Part shown: piece after piece, positions 39,085-45,564 of the stretch
Position numbering within the stretch: position 1 is the stretch's first letter
Layout of the letters: each line of letters starts with the position of its first letter
Assembly (NCBI GenBank): GCA_001414325.1
Contig: LLKB01000001.1
Location: 448,437 to 512,436, forward strand
DNA length: 64,000 bases
Direction: 5' to 3'
Source of the DNA: Butyribacter intestini
GTDB taxonomy: Bacteria > Bacillota > Clostridia > Lachnospirales > Lachnospiraceae
Translations under genes and position numbers: made by a program
Notes under the pieces: model-generated
What the model saw: the letters and a program-made list of their open reading frames with translations, nothing else
Database searches by the model: none
What the model was told of the DNA's origin: nothing

Positions 39085-39116
39085 TTGTATATACAATATC
39101 ACTTTTAAAAGTGATA
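39085..39116. promoter_or_regulatory. Tandem palindromes: candidate phage operator
   Basis: TTGTATATACAA (39085-39096) is followed immediately by the perfect 20-bp palindrome TATCACTTTTAAAAGTGATA (39097-39116), in the divergent region between leftward and rightward small genes. A half site AAAGTGATA recurs at 39482, before the next rightward gene. Confidence 0.6.
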
Positions 39117-39154
39117 GTCAAGTAGTTTTGTAACTTTTTTTAGTTATTTTTTTG

Positions 39155-39183
39155 TTGACTTTGTTTTTATGCGGCTGTAATAT
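39155..39183 (+). promoter_or_regulatory. Rightward promoter before the XRE-like gene
   Basis: TTGACT at 39155 and TAATAT at 39178, spacer exactly 17, 38 bases before the GTG start. Confidence 0.75.
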
Positions 39184-39221
39184 GTATATATAGAAGTAAA
39201 TGAAAGGGGGATTTTGCGGGC

Positions 39222-39458
39222 GTGTTAAAATATAAAATAGATATTGGAGATGCGTTGGAAAGAATTGGATTTAATGCATATAAAGCTAAAACAACCAAAT
39301 TACTTAGTCAAGATACACTAAAGAAAGTAAAATCTGATGATACTAACATATCCTTAAAGAGCCTTAATAGTATATGTATGCTTTTAGATATGCAACCAAA
39401 AGATTTATTGATGTATGTTGAAACTGAGGAAGAAAAAGAAAATTTAAAAAAGTTATAA
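39222..39458 (+). CDS. XRE/Cro-like helix-turn-helix regulator
   Basis: 78-residue protein whose fold is mainly one helix-turn-helix: residues 30-60 carry the SQDTLKKVKSDDTNISLKSL and NSICMLLDMQPKDLLMY pattern seen in short Cro-like (HTH_26) proteins. The start is a GTG with GGGGG about 12 bases upstream. It follows the promoter at 39155 and the tandem palindromes, which are its likely binding sites. Confidence 0.75.
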   Translation: MLKYKIDIGDALERIGFNAYKAKTTKLLSQDTLKKVKSDDTNISLKSLNSICMLLDMQPKDLLMYVETEEEKENLKKL

Positions 39459-39538
39459 AAACACTTGAATGTAACTAAAAAAAGTGATATTATAATATTG
39501 CCGAAAGACAATAGCCCGAAAGGGAGAAAGGAGACAAT

Positions 39539-39724
39539 ATGGATATGACAGAATTAGAAAAGCGTGATATGCTCATAGAATTATTATCAACACTTTATAG
39601 AATTAAAGCGGATAATAAAGAGGAAAATAAAACGCTGGATTATGAAATCACAGTAACAGAGCAAAGATTAACTGCTATGGGTTACAACGATTTTTCAAAA
39701 TTGAAATTAGAAAAGGCTGACTAA
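39539..39724 (+). CDS. Small uncharacterised phage protein, 61 residues
   Basis: Helical, charged protein (TELEKRDMLIELLSTLYRIK). AAAGGAG lies 5 bases before the ATG. A copy of the half operator AAAGTGATA and a TATAATATT element lie 50-60 bases upstream, suggesting its own regulated promoter. No family recognised. Confidence 0.65.
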   Translation: MDMTELEKRDMLIELLSTLYRIKADNKEENKTLDYEITVTEQRLTAMGYNDFSKLKLEKAD

Positions 39725-39861
39725 GAAAGCCAGCCAAACAAAGCGGGGGCGAGCAATCGCCCTTGCTAATTCATAGTATAATAGTTATTGATTAAAAAGG
39801 CAATAGTTAAAAAATAAGGACTAATAACCGGGCAAGCGGAGAAAGGAAAGTGAGGAAATAA

Positions 39862-40176
39862 ATGGTTGACATTGATATACTGCGTAAAATGAATAGACCT
39901 GAAAAGATAGCATTAACAAAACATGCAAGGGAACGATTGGCAGAGCGGGCAATAACGATTGATGATATTGTTAATGGAATAGATACAGGTGAAGTTATAA
40001 AGCAGTATGAGGATGATAAGCCGCTACCAAGTTGTTTGGTTTTGGGGCTTTCTGTAAATAATAAGTATATTCATATTGTTGTAAGCAATGATGAAGAATA
40101 TATTTATATAATAACGGCGTATTATCCAGATCCGCAATTATGGTCTGATGATTTTAAAACAAGAAAGGGGCGTTGA
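39862..40176 (+). CDS. DUF4258 protein, probable toxin of a toxin-antitoxin pair
   Basis: 104 residues with the DUF4258 pattern: ALTKHARERLAERAITIDDI near residue 18, then strands VLGLSVNNKYIHIVVSNDEE and a terminal YYPDPQLW. The family is related in fold to RelE/MqsR-like mRNA interferases and commonly sits before a YgiT-type zinc-finger gene, exactly as here. GAAAGGAAAGTGAGG precedes the ATG. Activity is inferred, not shown. Confidence 0.8.
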   Translation: MVDIDILRKMNRPEKIALTKHARERLAERAITIDDIVNGIDTGEVIKQYEDDKPLPSCLVLGLSVNNKYIHIVVSNDEEYIYIITAYYPDPQLWSDDFKTRKGR

Positions 40177-40178
40177 TT

Positions 40179-40406
40179 ATGTTATGTATGGCATGTGGAG
40201 CAACTGTTCAAAAGGGTTATACCACTGATGTTACAGATTTAGGTGATTGTCTTATTATTGTTAGAAATGTACCATGTTATAAGTGTCAGGAATGCAACGA
40301 AGTAACTTATACGGGGGATGTTGTTAAGAAACTTGAGGAAATCGTGAAAATGGCGAAAAGTTATATGAATGGTATTTCGATTATTGATTATTCAAAAGCT
40401 GCGTAA
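40179..40406 (+). CDS. YgiT/MqsA-type zinc-finger protein, probable antitoxin
   Basis: 75 residues with two CxxC pairs (MACGAT preceded by LC, and CYKCQECNEV), the zinc module of MqsA/YgiT antitoxins. The helix-turn-helix half of full MqsA is missing, leaving a short tail. ATG 40179 has AAAGGGG 8 bases upstream; a TTG at 40173 overlaps the stop of the DUF4258 gene. The gene pair is followed by a terminator, forming a closed two-gene unit. Confidence 0.8.
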   Translation: MLCMACGATVQKGYTTDVTDLGDCLIIVRNVPCYKCQECNEVTYTGDVVKKLEEIVKMAKSYMNGISIIDYSKAA

Positions 40407-40442
40407 AATTCTGTAAGATACCATTAAAAGCATAGAATTACA

Positions 40443-40476
40443 GTTGTCATTATAGTAATATAGTGGCAACTTTTTT
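40443..40476 (+). terminator. Terminator after the DUF4258/YgiT pair
   Basis: GTTGTCATTATA and TATAGTGGCAAC form a 12-bp stem with two G-U pairs, followed by six T. Confidence 0.85.
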
Positions 40477-40547
40477 GTGTTCCAGAAAGAAAAAACTTTG
40501 TTAAGTTTTCACAAAATTAAAGAATATCTTTTGTGCAAAATAACTAT

Positions 40548-40597
40548 GGTTACAAGTTGGTTACAGACTGGTTACCATATGGTTGTCACTTGGGTGC
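40548..40597 (+). repeat. 11-bp phased GGTTAC array
   Basis: GGTTAC starts at 40548, 40559 and 40570; GGTTGT follows at 40581 and GGGTGC at 40592: a period of exactly 11 bases. It is followed by a purine-rich stretch with repeated TAGATTAG motifs (40613-40660). The whole 40407-40929 gap (523 bases) carries no clear gene. A position just before terS suggests a packaging (pac) or replication/regulator site. Confidence 0.7.
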
Positions 40598-40814
40598 GTA
40601 GTATAGTATAGATTAGTGTAGTGTAGATTAGAGTTAGGATAGTAGAGGTTAGATAAGAGGAGAGAAAGAAAAAATAAATAAAAAGATATATTTACAAAAT
40701 GGAATTATTTAGAAGAATTGTTTTTTTGATTTTTTATTTTTTGGGGGTTGATTTTTATTAAACGATTTGTTATAGTTAAGTTACTCCGAACAGTTGAGCT
40801 GTATCGGGCAAGTG

Positions 40815-40897
40815 ATGAGCTTGATTTTGAGGAAACTCGGTGAGTTATGAAGAATAGACTTTATTCTTGAAAGTCTATTGTTGATAGCTCATTTTTT
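40815..40897 (+). promoter_or_regulatory. Leader hairpin with terminator and alternative pairing before terS
   Basis: Outer stem TGAGTTAT (40841) with ATAGCTCA (40884) encloses an inner 10-bp stem AATAGACTTT/AAAGTCTATT, then six T: a strong intrinsic terminator 33 bases before the terS start. ATGAGCT at 40815 can pair instead with AGCTCAT (40886), which would break the outer stem. This resembles an attenuator. Confidence 0.55.
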
Positions 40898-40929
40898 GCT
40901 TTTATGGAAAAAATTAAGGTGGTGATATT

Positions 40930-41490
40930 TTGGGCGGAAAAGGTTCTGGAAATAGAATGGTGGCAAAAAATAAGGCATGGAAAAAGTCTCCAGTTATTGG
41001 CAACAATGGGATTACTGCTACAAAAGAAGAGATTAGCAAGATAACGGCTCATGCTTTGGAAATTGCTTTGTGGGATGAGATAGACACGAAAGACCCGGAG
41101 CAGTTAAGGGATAGAACATTGAAATATCTTCAGTATTGTATTGATAACAATATCAAGCCTGGAAACTTGGGGTTATACAATGCATGGGGCATTACGAAAG
41201 GTGAGGTAAGCAACATACAGCAGAGAGAGCCTAACTCACCACGCACTGCCGTCATTAAAAAAAGCAGACAAATCATGTCGCAAATTCGTGAGCAGTTAAT
41301 GGCTGACGGAAAAGTTAATGCTGTTGCGGGCATATTCTGGCAAAAGAATTATGATGGCTTGAAAGACCAGCAGGAGGTTGTGATTGAGCCTAGAAAGCAG
41401 ATTGAAGCTGACAAGACCCCAGAGGAAGTACAGCAGATGTTAGCGGATGACATTCCAATAGATGCGGATTATGATGAAAAAAGCGAATAA
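40930..41490 (+). CDS. terS: Terminase small subunit
   Basis: DNA-recognition subunit of the phage packaging motor. 186 residues starting at a TTG with AAGGTGGTGATAT upstream. The basic N-terminus (GGKGSGNRMVAKNKAWKK) is typical of clostridial phage small terminases; a helix-turn-helix-like region spans about 70-105 and the segment NAVAGIFWQKNYDGLKDQQ is characteristic of this group. The acidic tail probably contacts TerL. Assigned from pattern and position. The large subunit lies 4 kb further on, beyond cargo genes. Confidence 0.7.
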   Translation: MGGKGSGNRMVAKNKAWKKSPVIGNNGITATKEEISKITAHALEIALWDEIDTKDPEQLRDRTLKYLQYCIDNNIKPGNLGLYNAWGITKGEVSNIQQREPNSPRTAVIKKSRQIMSQIREQLMADGKVNAVAGIFWQKNYDGLKDQQEVVIEPRKQIEADKTPEEVQQMLADDIPIDADYDEKSE

Positions 41491-41816
41491 ATATACATGA
41501 TTTTGGTATATTTTGTGTATATTTTTTTGTAGCTGGAGCACGATTTTGAGAAAGCCCGTATTTATAGGCATTGCAAAGAGTTATGGAATAATTAACTTTT
41601 GAAATAAATTAAGATTTATCAAAGAGTTGATAAAAAGTTATGTTTTGACGGTAGCTGTTGAGATGTCGGAAGCGTAAAGGAATAAAGGACGGGGGAGGGG
41701 GTGTAGTGAGTAGCCAAAAACCCCTTACTCAGCCCCTAAATCATTCAAAAAATAAAAAAAGACCTGTTATCAGGTTCTCAAAAAAATTTTAAAAAACAAA
41801 AAAGGAGAGATTGAAA
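41491..41816. other. Gap between terS and the SPFH gene
   Basis: 326 bases with no reading frame that I would call. It contains a G-rich run near 41690-41700 (GGACGGGGGAGGGGGTG) and a small hairpin GACCTGTTATCAGGTT at 41761. A promoter for the SPFH gene is expected, but no good -35/-10 pair is visible. Confidence 0.4.
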
Positions 41817-42794
41817 ATGAATGTATTTGTAGGAATTGTAGGTGTATTGGTAGTTGTAGGTGCATTTATCTTTGGTTGTATGAAATCAGCAAGAAATATG
41901 ATATTGGATGAACAGTTGCAGAAAGAGTGCATCAGTAAAGAGGAATGGAATCAGAAACATAGAGGTTATGGCGGGAACATTCTGGGAATATTGATGGGGA
42001 TTATTATTTTTGCTTTTGCGTTTTCATTTGTTATCATACCGACCGGTTATACGGGTGTCAAAACATCTTTCGGACAGGTATCTGCGAATACGCTTCCAAA
42101 TGGATTTAATCTGAAATTGCCATTTGTGCAGCATATCGAAAAAGTAAATAACAAACAGCAGGATGTTGTGTTTGGTAAAAGTAAAATTTCATCAGAAACA
42201 AGTGAACGCAATGCGGTGACTTTTAAAGGCATAACAGTTACATATCAGATTAATCCTGAAAAGTCTGCATGGATCTATGCGAATGTATCAGATTACAAGA
42301 ATAACCTTATCGGTGAGTCTTTGGTTGGTTCGGCGATAAAAACAACATCGAAAGAACTTACACCAACTGATGTTACTAACAGAGGAATATTAGAGCCGAA
42401 AGTAAGAGATGAAATGCAGTCATCGCTTGATGGAAAGTACGGAAAAGATGTAATCATGGTAAGTAAAGTTATTGTTAAAGAAGCGGCATTTGATAAAGAA
42501 TATGATGAGAAGATAGCCAAGAAGCAGCAGGCTCAGATGGATTATGAAAAGCAGCAGATAGAGAATAAAAAGAATATCGAAAAAGCAGAAGCAGATGCTA
42601 AGGTAAAAAAGACTCAGGCAAAGGCAGAAGCGGATGCGACCAAGATTGCTGCAGAAGCTGAGTCAAAAGCCAATAAAAAGATTGTGTCAAGCATAACAGA
42701 AAAACTGATAGAAAGTAAATTAGCAGATGCAAGATTGAAGCATGGCTGGGTTACTGTAAAAGGTGCTGATACAGTTGTCACAAAAGACAAATAG
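41817..42794 (+). CDS. SPFH/band-7 (prohibitin-like) membrane protein
   Basis: 325-residue membrane scaffold protein. Two hydrophobic segments (residues 2-21 and about 50-72) are followed by the SPFH domain (IIPTGYTGVKTSFGQVSANT to about residue 225) and a long Lys/Glu/Ala-rich coiled coil (about 225-300, KKNIEKAEADAKVKKTQAKA). The family forms membrane microdomains and controls FtsH-type proteases (HflK/C, prohibitins). GGAGAG precedes ATG 41817. It is a cargo gene between the two terminase subunits; a role in superinfection exclusion or membrane protection is conceivable but not shown. Confidence 0.88.
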   Translation: MNVFVGIVGVLVVVGAFIFGCMKSARNMILDEQLQKECISKEEWNQKHRGYGGNILGILMGIIIFAFAFSFVIIPTGYTGVKTSFGQVSANTLPNGFNLKLPFVQHIEKVNNKQQDVVFGKSKISSETSERNAVTFKGITVTYQINPEKSAWIYANVSDYKNNLIGESLVGSAIKTTSKELTPTDVTNRGILEPKVRDEMQSSLDGKYGKDVIMVSKVIVKEAAFDKEYDEKIAKKQQAQMDYEKQQIENKKNIEKAEADAKVKKTQAKAEADATKIAAEAESKANKKIVSSITEKLIESKLADARLKHGWVTVKGADTVVTKDK

Positions 42795-42948
42795 TTAGTA
42801 TTTGTTATCAGATAAATTCTTGAAGAGTAAATGGTGCTGTCGGTTAAATATCGACTGATGTGAGCGTGGCGGAGTCCTCACGAAGAATGATAATGTACTT
42901 AAAAAGTAAAACGCAACAGGGAGGATATACTTGTGCATCCTCTCTCAT
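42795..42948 (+). other. Structured spacer upstream of tRNA-Glu
   Basis: Three short hairpins in a row can be drawn: GTCG/CGAC (42839/42852), GTGAG/CTCAC (42860/42877) and GAGGAT/ATCCTC (42921/42937). No second tRNA could be folded. They may be processing elements of the tRNA transcript. Confidence 0.35.
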
Positions 42949-43020
42949 GCTCCGTTGGTCTAGTGGTCAGGACACATGACTTTCTCTCATGTAACACCGG
43001 TTCAAATCCGGTACGGAGTA
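42949..43020 (+). tRNA. Phage-borne tRNA-Glu (anticodon TTC)
   Basis: 72 bases fold as a cloverleaf: acceptor GCTCCGT/ACGGAGT with one G-T pair, discriminator A, D-arm GGTCTAGTGGTCAGGAC, anticodon stem CATGA/TCATG with loop CTTTCTC (anticodon TTC), and T-arm ACCGG-TTCAAAT-CCGGT. CCA is not encoded. It lies inside the prophage, 150 bases after the SPFH gene and 21 bases before the next gene. Confidence 0.93.
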
Positions 43021-43041
43021 TTTGAAAGTGAGGCGGTTACT

Positions 43042-43323
43042 TTGATAATAACCAAACACGCACAAAAGAGATTAAAAGAACGATGCGGCTTGAATAAAAA
43101 AGCATCGGAACGCTTGGCAAAATTGGCTTATGAGCATGGAATAAAGCACAATGAAACAACAGGTAACTTGCGGAAATGGGTTGATAGTCAATACTTCTAT
43201 AACGAAACTGCTAATAACATCAGATTGTATGGTGACAAGGCTTTTATTTTCAGCGATTATAAGCTGATAACTGTATTGCAGATACCTCACAATCTGGTCA
43301 AGTATGTGAAAAGGAGAGCATAA
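43042..43323 (+). CDS. Small protein with TKHAxxRLxER motif (toxin-like fold)
   Basis: 93 residues from a TTG at 43042 with GTGAGG 7 bases upstream; the frame opens earlier only inside the tRNA gene. The opening IITKHAQKRLKERCGLNKKA resembles the start of the DUF4258 protein at 39862, and the C-terminal strands (IRLYGDKAFIFSDYKLITVL) fit the same RelE-like layout. No zinc-finger partner follows; the next gene overlaps by one base. Function unknown. Confidence 0.7.
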   Translation: MIITKHAQKRLKERCGLNKKASERLAKLAYEHGIKHNETTGNLRKWVDSQYFYNETANNIRLYGDKAFIFSDYKLITVLQIPHNLVKYVKRRA

Positions 43324-43880
43324 TGGATAACTTAGCACAGCATAAATTACTTTTGCAGCAGATGCATCATACATATATCAAGAAAAATCATGATTATGGC
43401 GATAGCTTTAGTCGTTCATTTAAGAAATATGGACTTGTAGCAGCTATGGTCCGTATGGAAGATAAATGGAACAGACTTGACAATATGGCATCAGGAGCAG
43501 AACAGAAAGTTGCTGATGAAACTATAGGAGATACACTGTTAGACCTTGCTGGATACTGCGTTATGACAACGATGGAGTTGGACAGACAGAAAGAAAACGC
43601 AAATCAAAAGGCATTTGAGGAACAGGTGCGAACTGAATATGCAGATGATTCAGCAAAGGAAGATAATACATCAAACGATGGAGAAAAAGTAGTTCTTCAT
43701 GATGATGAAAATGGAGATATTGAAGTAAATGTTCCTGAAAAGGTGGCAAAAGCGAAGAAATCGATTGATGAAGGCAAGGTGATGGCTGTGTATAATGCAA
43801 AGTGGTCGCAGGCCAAGATTGCGGATGAGATGGGATGCTCACAGGGACGGATTTCGCAGATTATTAGGGCATATAAATAG
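43323..43880 (+). CDS. DUF1599-like protein with C-terminal helix-turn-helix
   Basis: 185 residues. Residues 5-85 match the DUF1599 (nucleotide-modification-associated) pattern: YIKKNHDYGDSFSRSFKKYG, then a Trp/Arg-containing helix and ADETIGDTLLDLAGYCVMT. A linker rich in Asp/Glu follows, and the last 35 residues form a helix-turn-helix (QAKIADEMGCSQGRISQIIR). The ATG overlaps the stop of the previous gene (TAATG), so the two are translationally coupled. Role is unknown; nucleotide metabolism plus regulation is a guess. Confidence 0.75.
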   Translation: MDNLAQHKLLLQQMHHTYIKKNHDYGDSFSRSFKKYGLVAAMVRMEDKWNRLDNMASGAEQKVADETIGDTLLDLAGYCVMTTMELDRQKENANQKAFEEQVRTEYADDSAKEDNTSNDGEKVVLHDDENGDIEVNVPEKVAKAKKSIDEGKVMAVYNAKWSQAKIADEMGCSQGRISQIIRAYK

Positions 43881-43899
43881 ATTGATAGGAGTTACAACA

Positions 43900-44118
43900 A
43901 TGAATAAAGAACTATTGGACAAAGCAAATAATTTGATGCATGATATTGAAACAATATCGAAGGTTATTGATGAGAAAGAAAATAGTCATCATTGGATTAC
44001 AGTAATAACGCCGCATCATAAAGATCGTTATTATTCATGCAGGTTTATGGATGAATTAACTGAGTGGATGAAAAAGAAAAGAGAAGAATATAAAAAAGAA
44101 TTTGAACAGTTGAAATGA
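43900..44118 (+). CDS. Uncharacterised phage protein, 72 residues
   Basis: Small charged helical protein (NKELLDKANNLMHDIETISK) ending in a Lys/Glu coiled segment. TAGGAG lies about 7 bases before ATG 43900; the frame upstream is only the shadow of the previous gene. Same operon as the DUF1599-like gene, 19 bases behind it. Confidence 0.7.
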   Translation: MNKELLDKANNLMHDIETISKVIDEKENSHHWITVITPHHKDRYYSCRFMDELTEWMKKKREEYKKEFEQLK

Positions 44119-44162
44119 AATTGATGTGTCGAAATTTGTCGGACGAAAATGGTTCTTTGATA

Positions 44163-44449
44163 ATTGAATATTGATGGTTGCTATGATAAAATTATTCTAT
44201 CACTAAGAAAAGGGGAGCGTGTCGAATGGAATGTTTGCGTTGCAAAGCAGAAATGAAACATTATAAATTTAATGGAAATTTTGAAATTTATGGAAAAGAG
44301 CATGATCCTGGAAATGGGTATGCAAGGCGACGATTACCACATAATCCGCATAGCGTATATGTATGTGAAAAGTGTGGATATATGGAATTAAGTACAAAAA
44401 ACTGTGAAAACGAAGATATATAATGCTTTACCAACCATCAATATTCAAT
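44163..44449. repeat. 18-bp perfect inverted repeat flanking a zinc-ribbon gene
   Basis: ATTGAATATTGATGGTTG at 44163-44180 recurs as its exact reverse complement at 44432-44449, enclosing the 65-codon gene at 44226 and nothing else. The right copy also forms part of a terminator. I see no flanking target duplication. Confidence 0.7.
44226..44423 (+). CDS. Small zinc-ribbon protein, 65 residues
   Basis: Two CxxC knuckles (MECLRCKAEMKHYKF and VYVCEKCGYMEL) form a zinc ribbon around a central loop. AAGGGGAG lies about 9 bases before the ATG. Such small ribbons in phages often bind nucleic acid or protein; the role cannot be told. The gene sits inside the 18-bp inverted repeat described separately. 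Confidence 0.75.
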   Translation: MECLRCKAEMKHYKFNGNFEIYGKEHDPGNGYARRRLPHNPHSVYVCEKCGYMELSTKNCENEDI

Positions 44450-44474
44450 AACGAATAGGTGGTTGGTATTTTTT
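44429..44474 (+). terminator. Terminator directly before a small gene
   Basis: TACCAACC and GGTTGGTA pair over 8 bp, followed by ATTTTTT. The next ATG (44475) abuts the T-run. Confidence 0.7.
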
Positions 44475-44711
44475 ATGCAAAAAAATAATAAAGGATTACA
44501 CATTTGCGGCAGATGCGGTGCAAAGATTGAAGAAAATTATTTACCTGGAAAAATTGAAACAACAAAAGATATTGAAATTATATACTCTGTACATCGTTTT
44601 TATGACATTAGAAAAATGGATATTGACATAGGAAATTTTGAAATTGAGTTATGCCATAAATGTAGGAAAGATTTTGGGAGGTTTATGAGGAATGAAGAAA
44701 TCACGAAATAA
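44475..44711 (+). CDS. Small CxxC protein, 78 residues
   Basis: Two CxxC motifs (HICGRCGAKI and ELCHKCRKDFGRF) indicate a zinc-binding protein. The start is taken as ATG 44475, right at the end of a terminator hairpin; no ribosome site is visible, because the hairpin occupies that place, so folding may limit translation. The end overlaps the next gene by 20 bases. Confidence 0.6.
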   Translation: MQKNNKGLHICGRCGAKIEENYLPGKIETTKDIEIIYSVHRFYDIRKMDIDIGNFEIELCHKCRKDFGRFMRNEEITK

Positions 44712-44931
44712 AATCGTCATCAAAACTAGAAAAGGTGGATATACGAAGTTGTATGCCAATGGTAAATGGCAAAAGAAAGTATATAACATTGATTACCATG
44801 CGGCTTATATATCTCGAAGAATTAAGGTTAATTGCGAATTTGATAAGTATAAGACCGATAAGAATGGCTCAGTTATATTTAACAGAGATAAAGCAGAGTT
44901 CTTAAGCGAACATTGTTCAATAATGATTTAA
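44692..44931 (+). CDS. Small basic phage protein, 79 residues
   Basis: Starts with KKSRNKIVIKTRKGGYTKLY and is rich in Lys, Arg and Tyr, with a predicted beta-hairpin N-terminus. GGGAGG and GAGGA lie upstream of ATG 44692 within the end of the previous gene. No family recognised; a nucleic-acid-binding role is plausible from the charge. Confidence 0.65.
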   Translation: MKKSRNKIVIKTRKGGYTKLYANGKWQKKVYNIDYHAAYISRRIKVNCEFDKYKTDKNGSVIFNRDKAEFLSEHCSIMI

Positions 44932-44942
44932 GGAGTGAGATT

Positions 44943-45374
44943 ATGTTGATAGTTGCATTGCAAGATGATTTAGGTCATTATGCGATATGGGACACAAATG
45001 ATAAGAAATTTTTAGGAGTTAATCTGACAGTGCATGGAGCTATTGCAAAAATTCTTGATAACAGATGGACCTATACATATGAAGAGGCAATAGAAAAATT
45101 GGAACATGCACAACCATTTTCGGAAATAGCAGCTCATATTAGTGTTGGAAACTTTAGTGACGAGGAAAAAACATTAAAAGAAAAGATACATGAATTGGAA
45201 GAAATTATCGATACGAAATTGGGTGGATGGACTAAAGATAGAAAATATGGTTTATCATTGACAGAACTAACGACAGCACTTGAAAAAGCTGACAAATACG
45301 ATGAAGTTGAAAAATGGTTAAAAAAAGAGATTAAATATACTAGAAAGAATATGCCATTTTTGTATAAAAAATGA
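44943..45374 (+). CDS. Uncharacterised phage protein, 143 residues
   Basis: Soluble protein: an N-terminal beta-rich half (LIVALQDDLGHYAIWDTNDK) and a C-terminal half of helices (EEKTLKEKIHELEEIIDTKL). TAAGGAG precedes ATG 44943, which lies 11 bases after the previous stop. No family recognised. The 190 bases after it hold only short imperfect hairpins before terL. Confidence 0.65.
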   Translation: MLIVALQDDLGHYAIWDTNDKKFLGVNLTVHGAIAKILDNRWTYTYEEAIEKLEHAQPFSEIAAHISVGNFSDEEKTLKEKIHELEEIIDTKLGGWTKDRKYGLSLTELTTALEKADKYDEVEKWLKKEIKYTRKNMPFLYKK

Positions 45375-45564
45375 TTGATTGTATGCAGGTGACGAAAATA
45401 TAGTAAGATTATTTGAAAGTTATATAAGATTTTACGAACACATATTAAAGAAATAGAATAATAAAACATATTACCGACTGCAAACAGTTGTAGCCGTTTA
45501 CCTGGAATTAGTTATAGGCAGACTTGCAATGGCATCTCTGCATTTGAGTGGAGGTGTCTTTTTT

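Noticed and set aside
38527-39133. Plus-strand frames (67, 72 and 98 codons)
   Set aside because: They are opposite-strand shadows of the leftward genes at 38374 and 38840, which have good ribosome sites.
38040-39200. Insertion sequence in the leftward small-gene region
   Set aside because: No transposase-like protein, no terminal inverted repeats and no target duplication are visible.
40407-40929. CRISPR-like array at the GGTTAC repeats
   Set aside because: Repeat unit is 11 bases with no spacers of 30-40 bases; not a CRISPR.
42795-42948. A second tRNA before tRNA-Glu
   Set aside because: No acceptor, D-arm and T-arm combination can be folded; only short hairpins are present.
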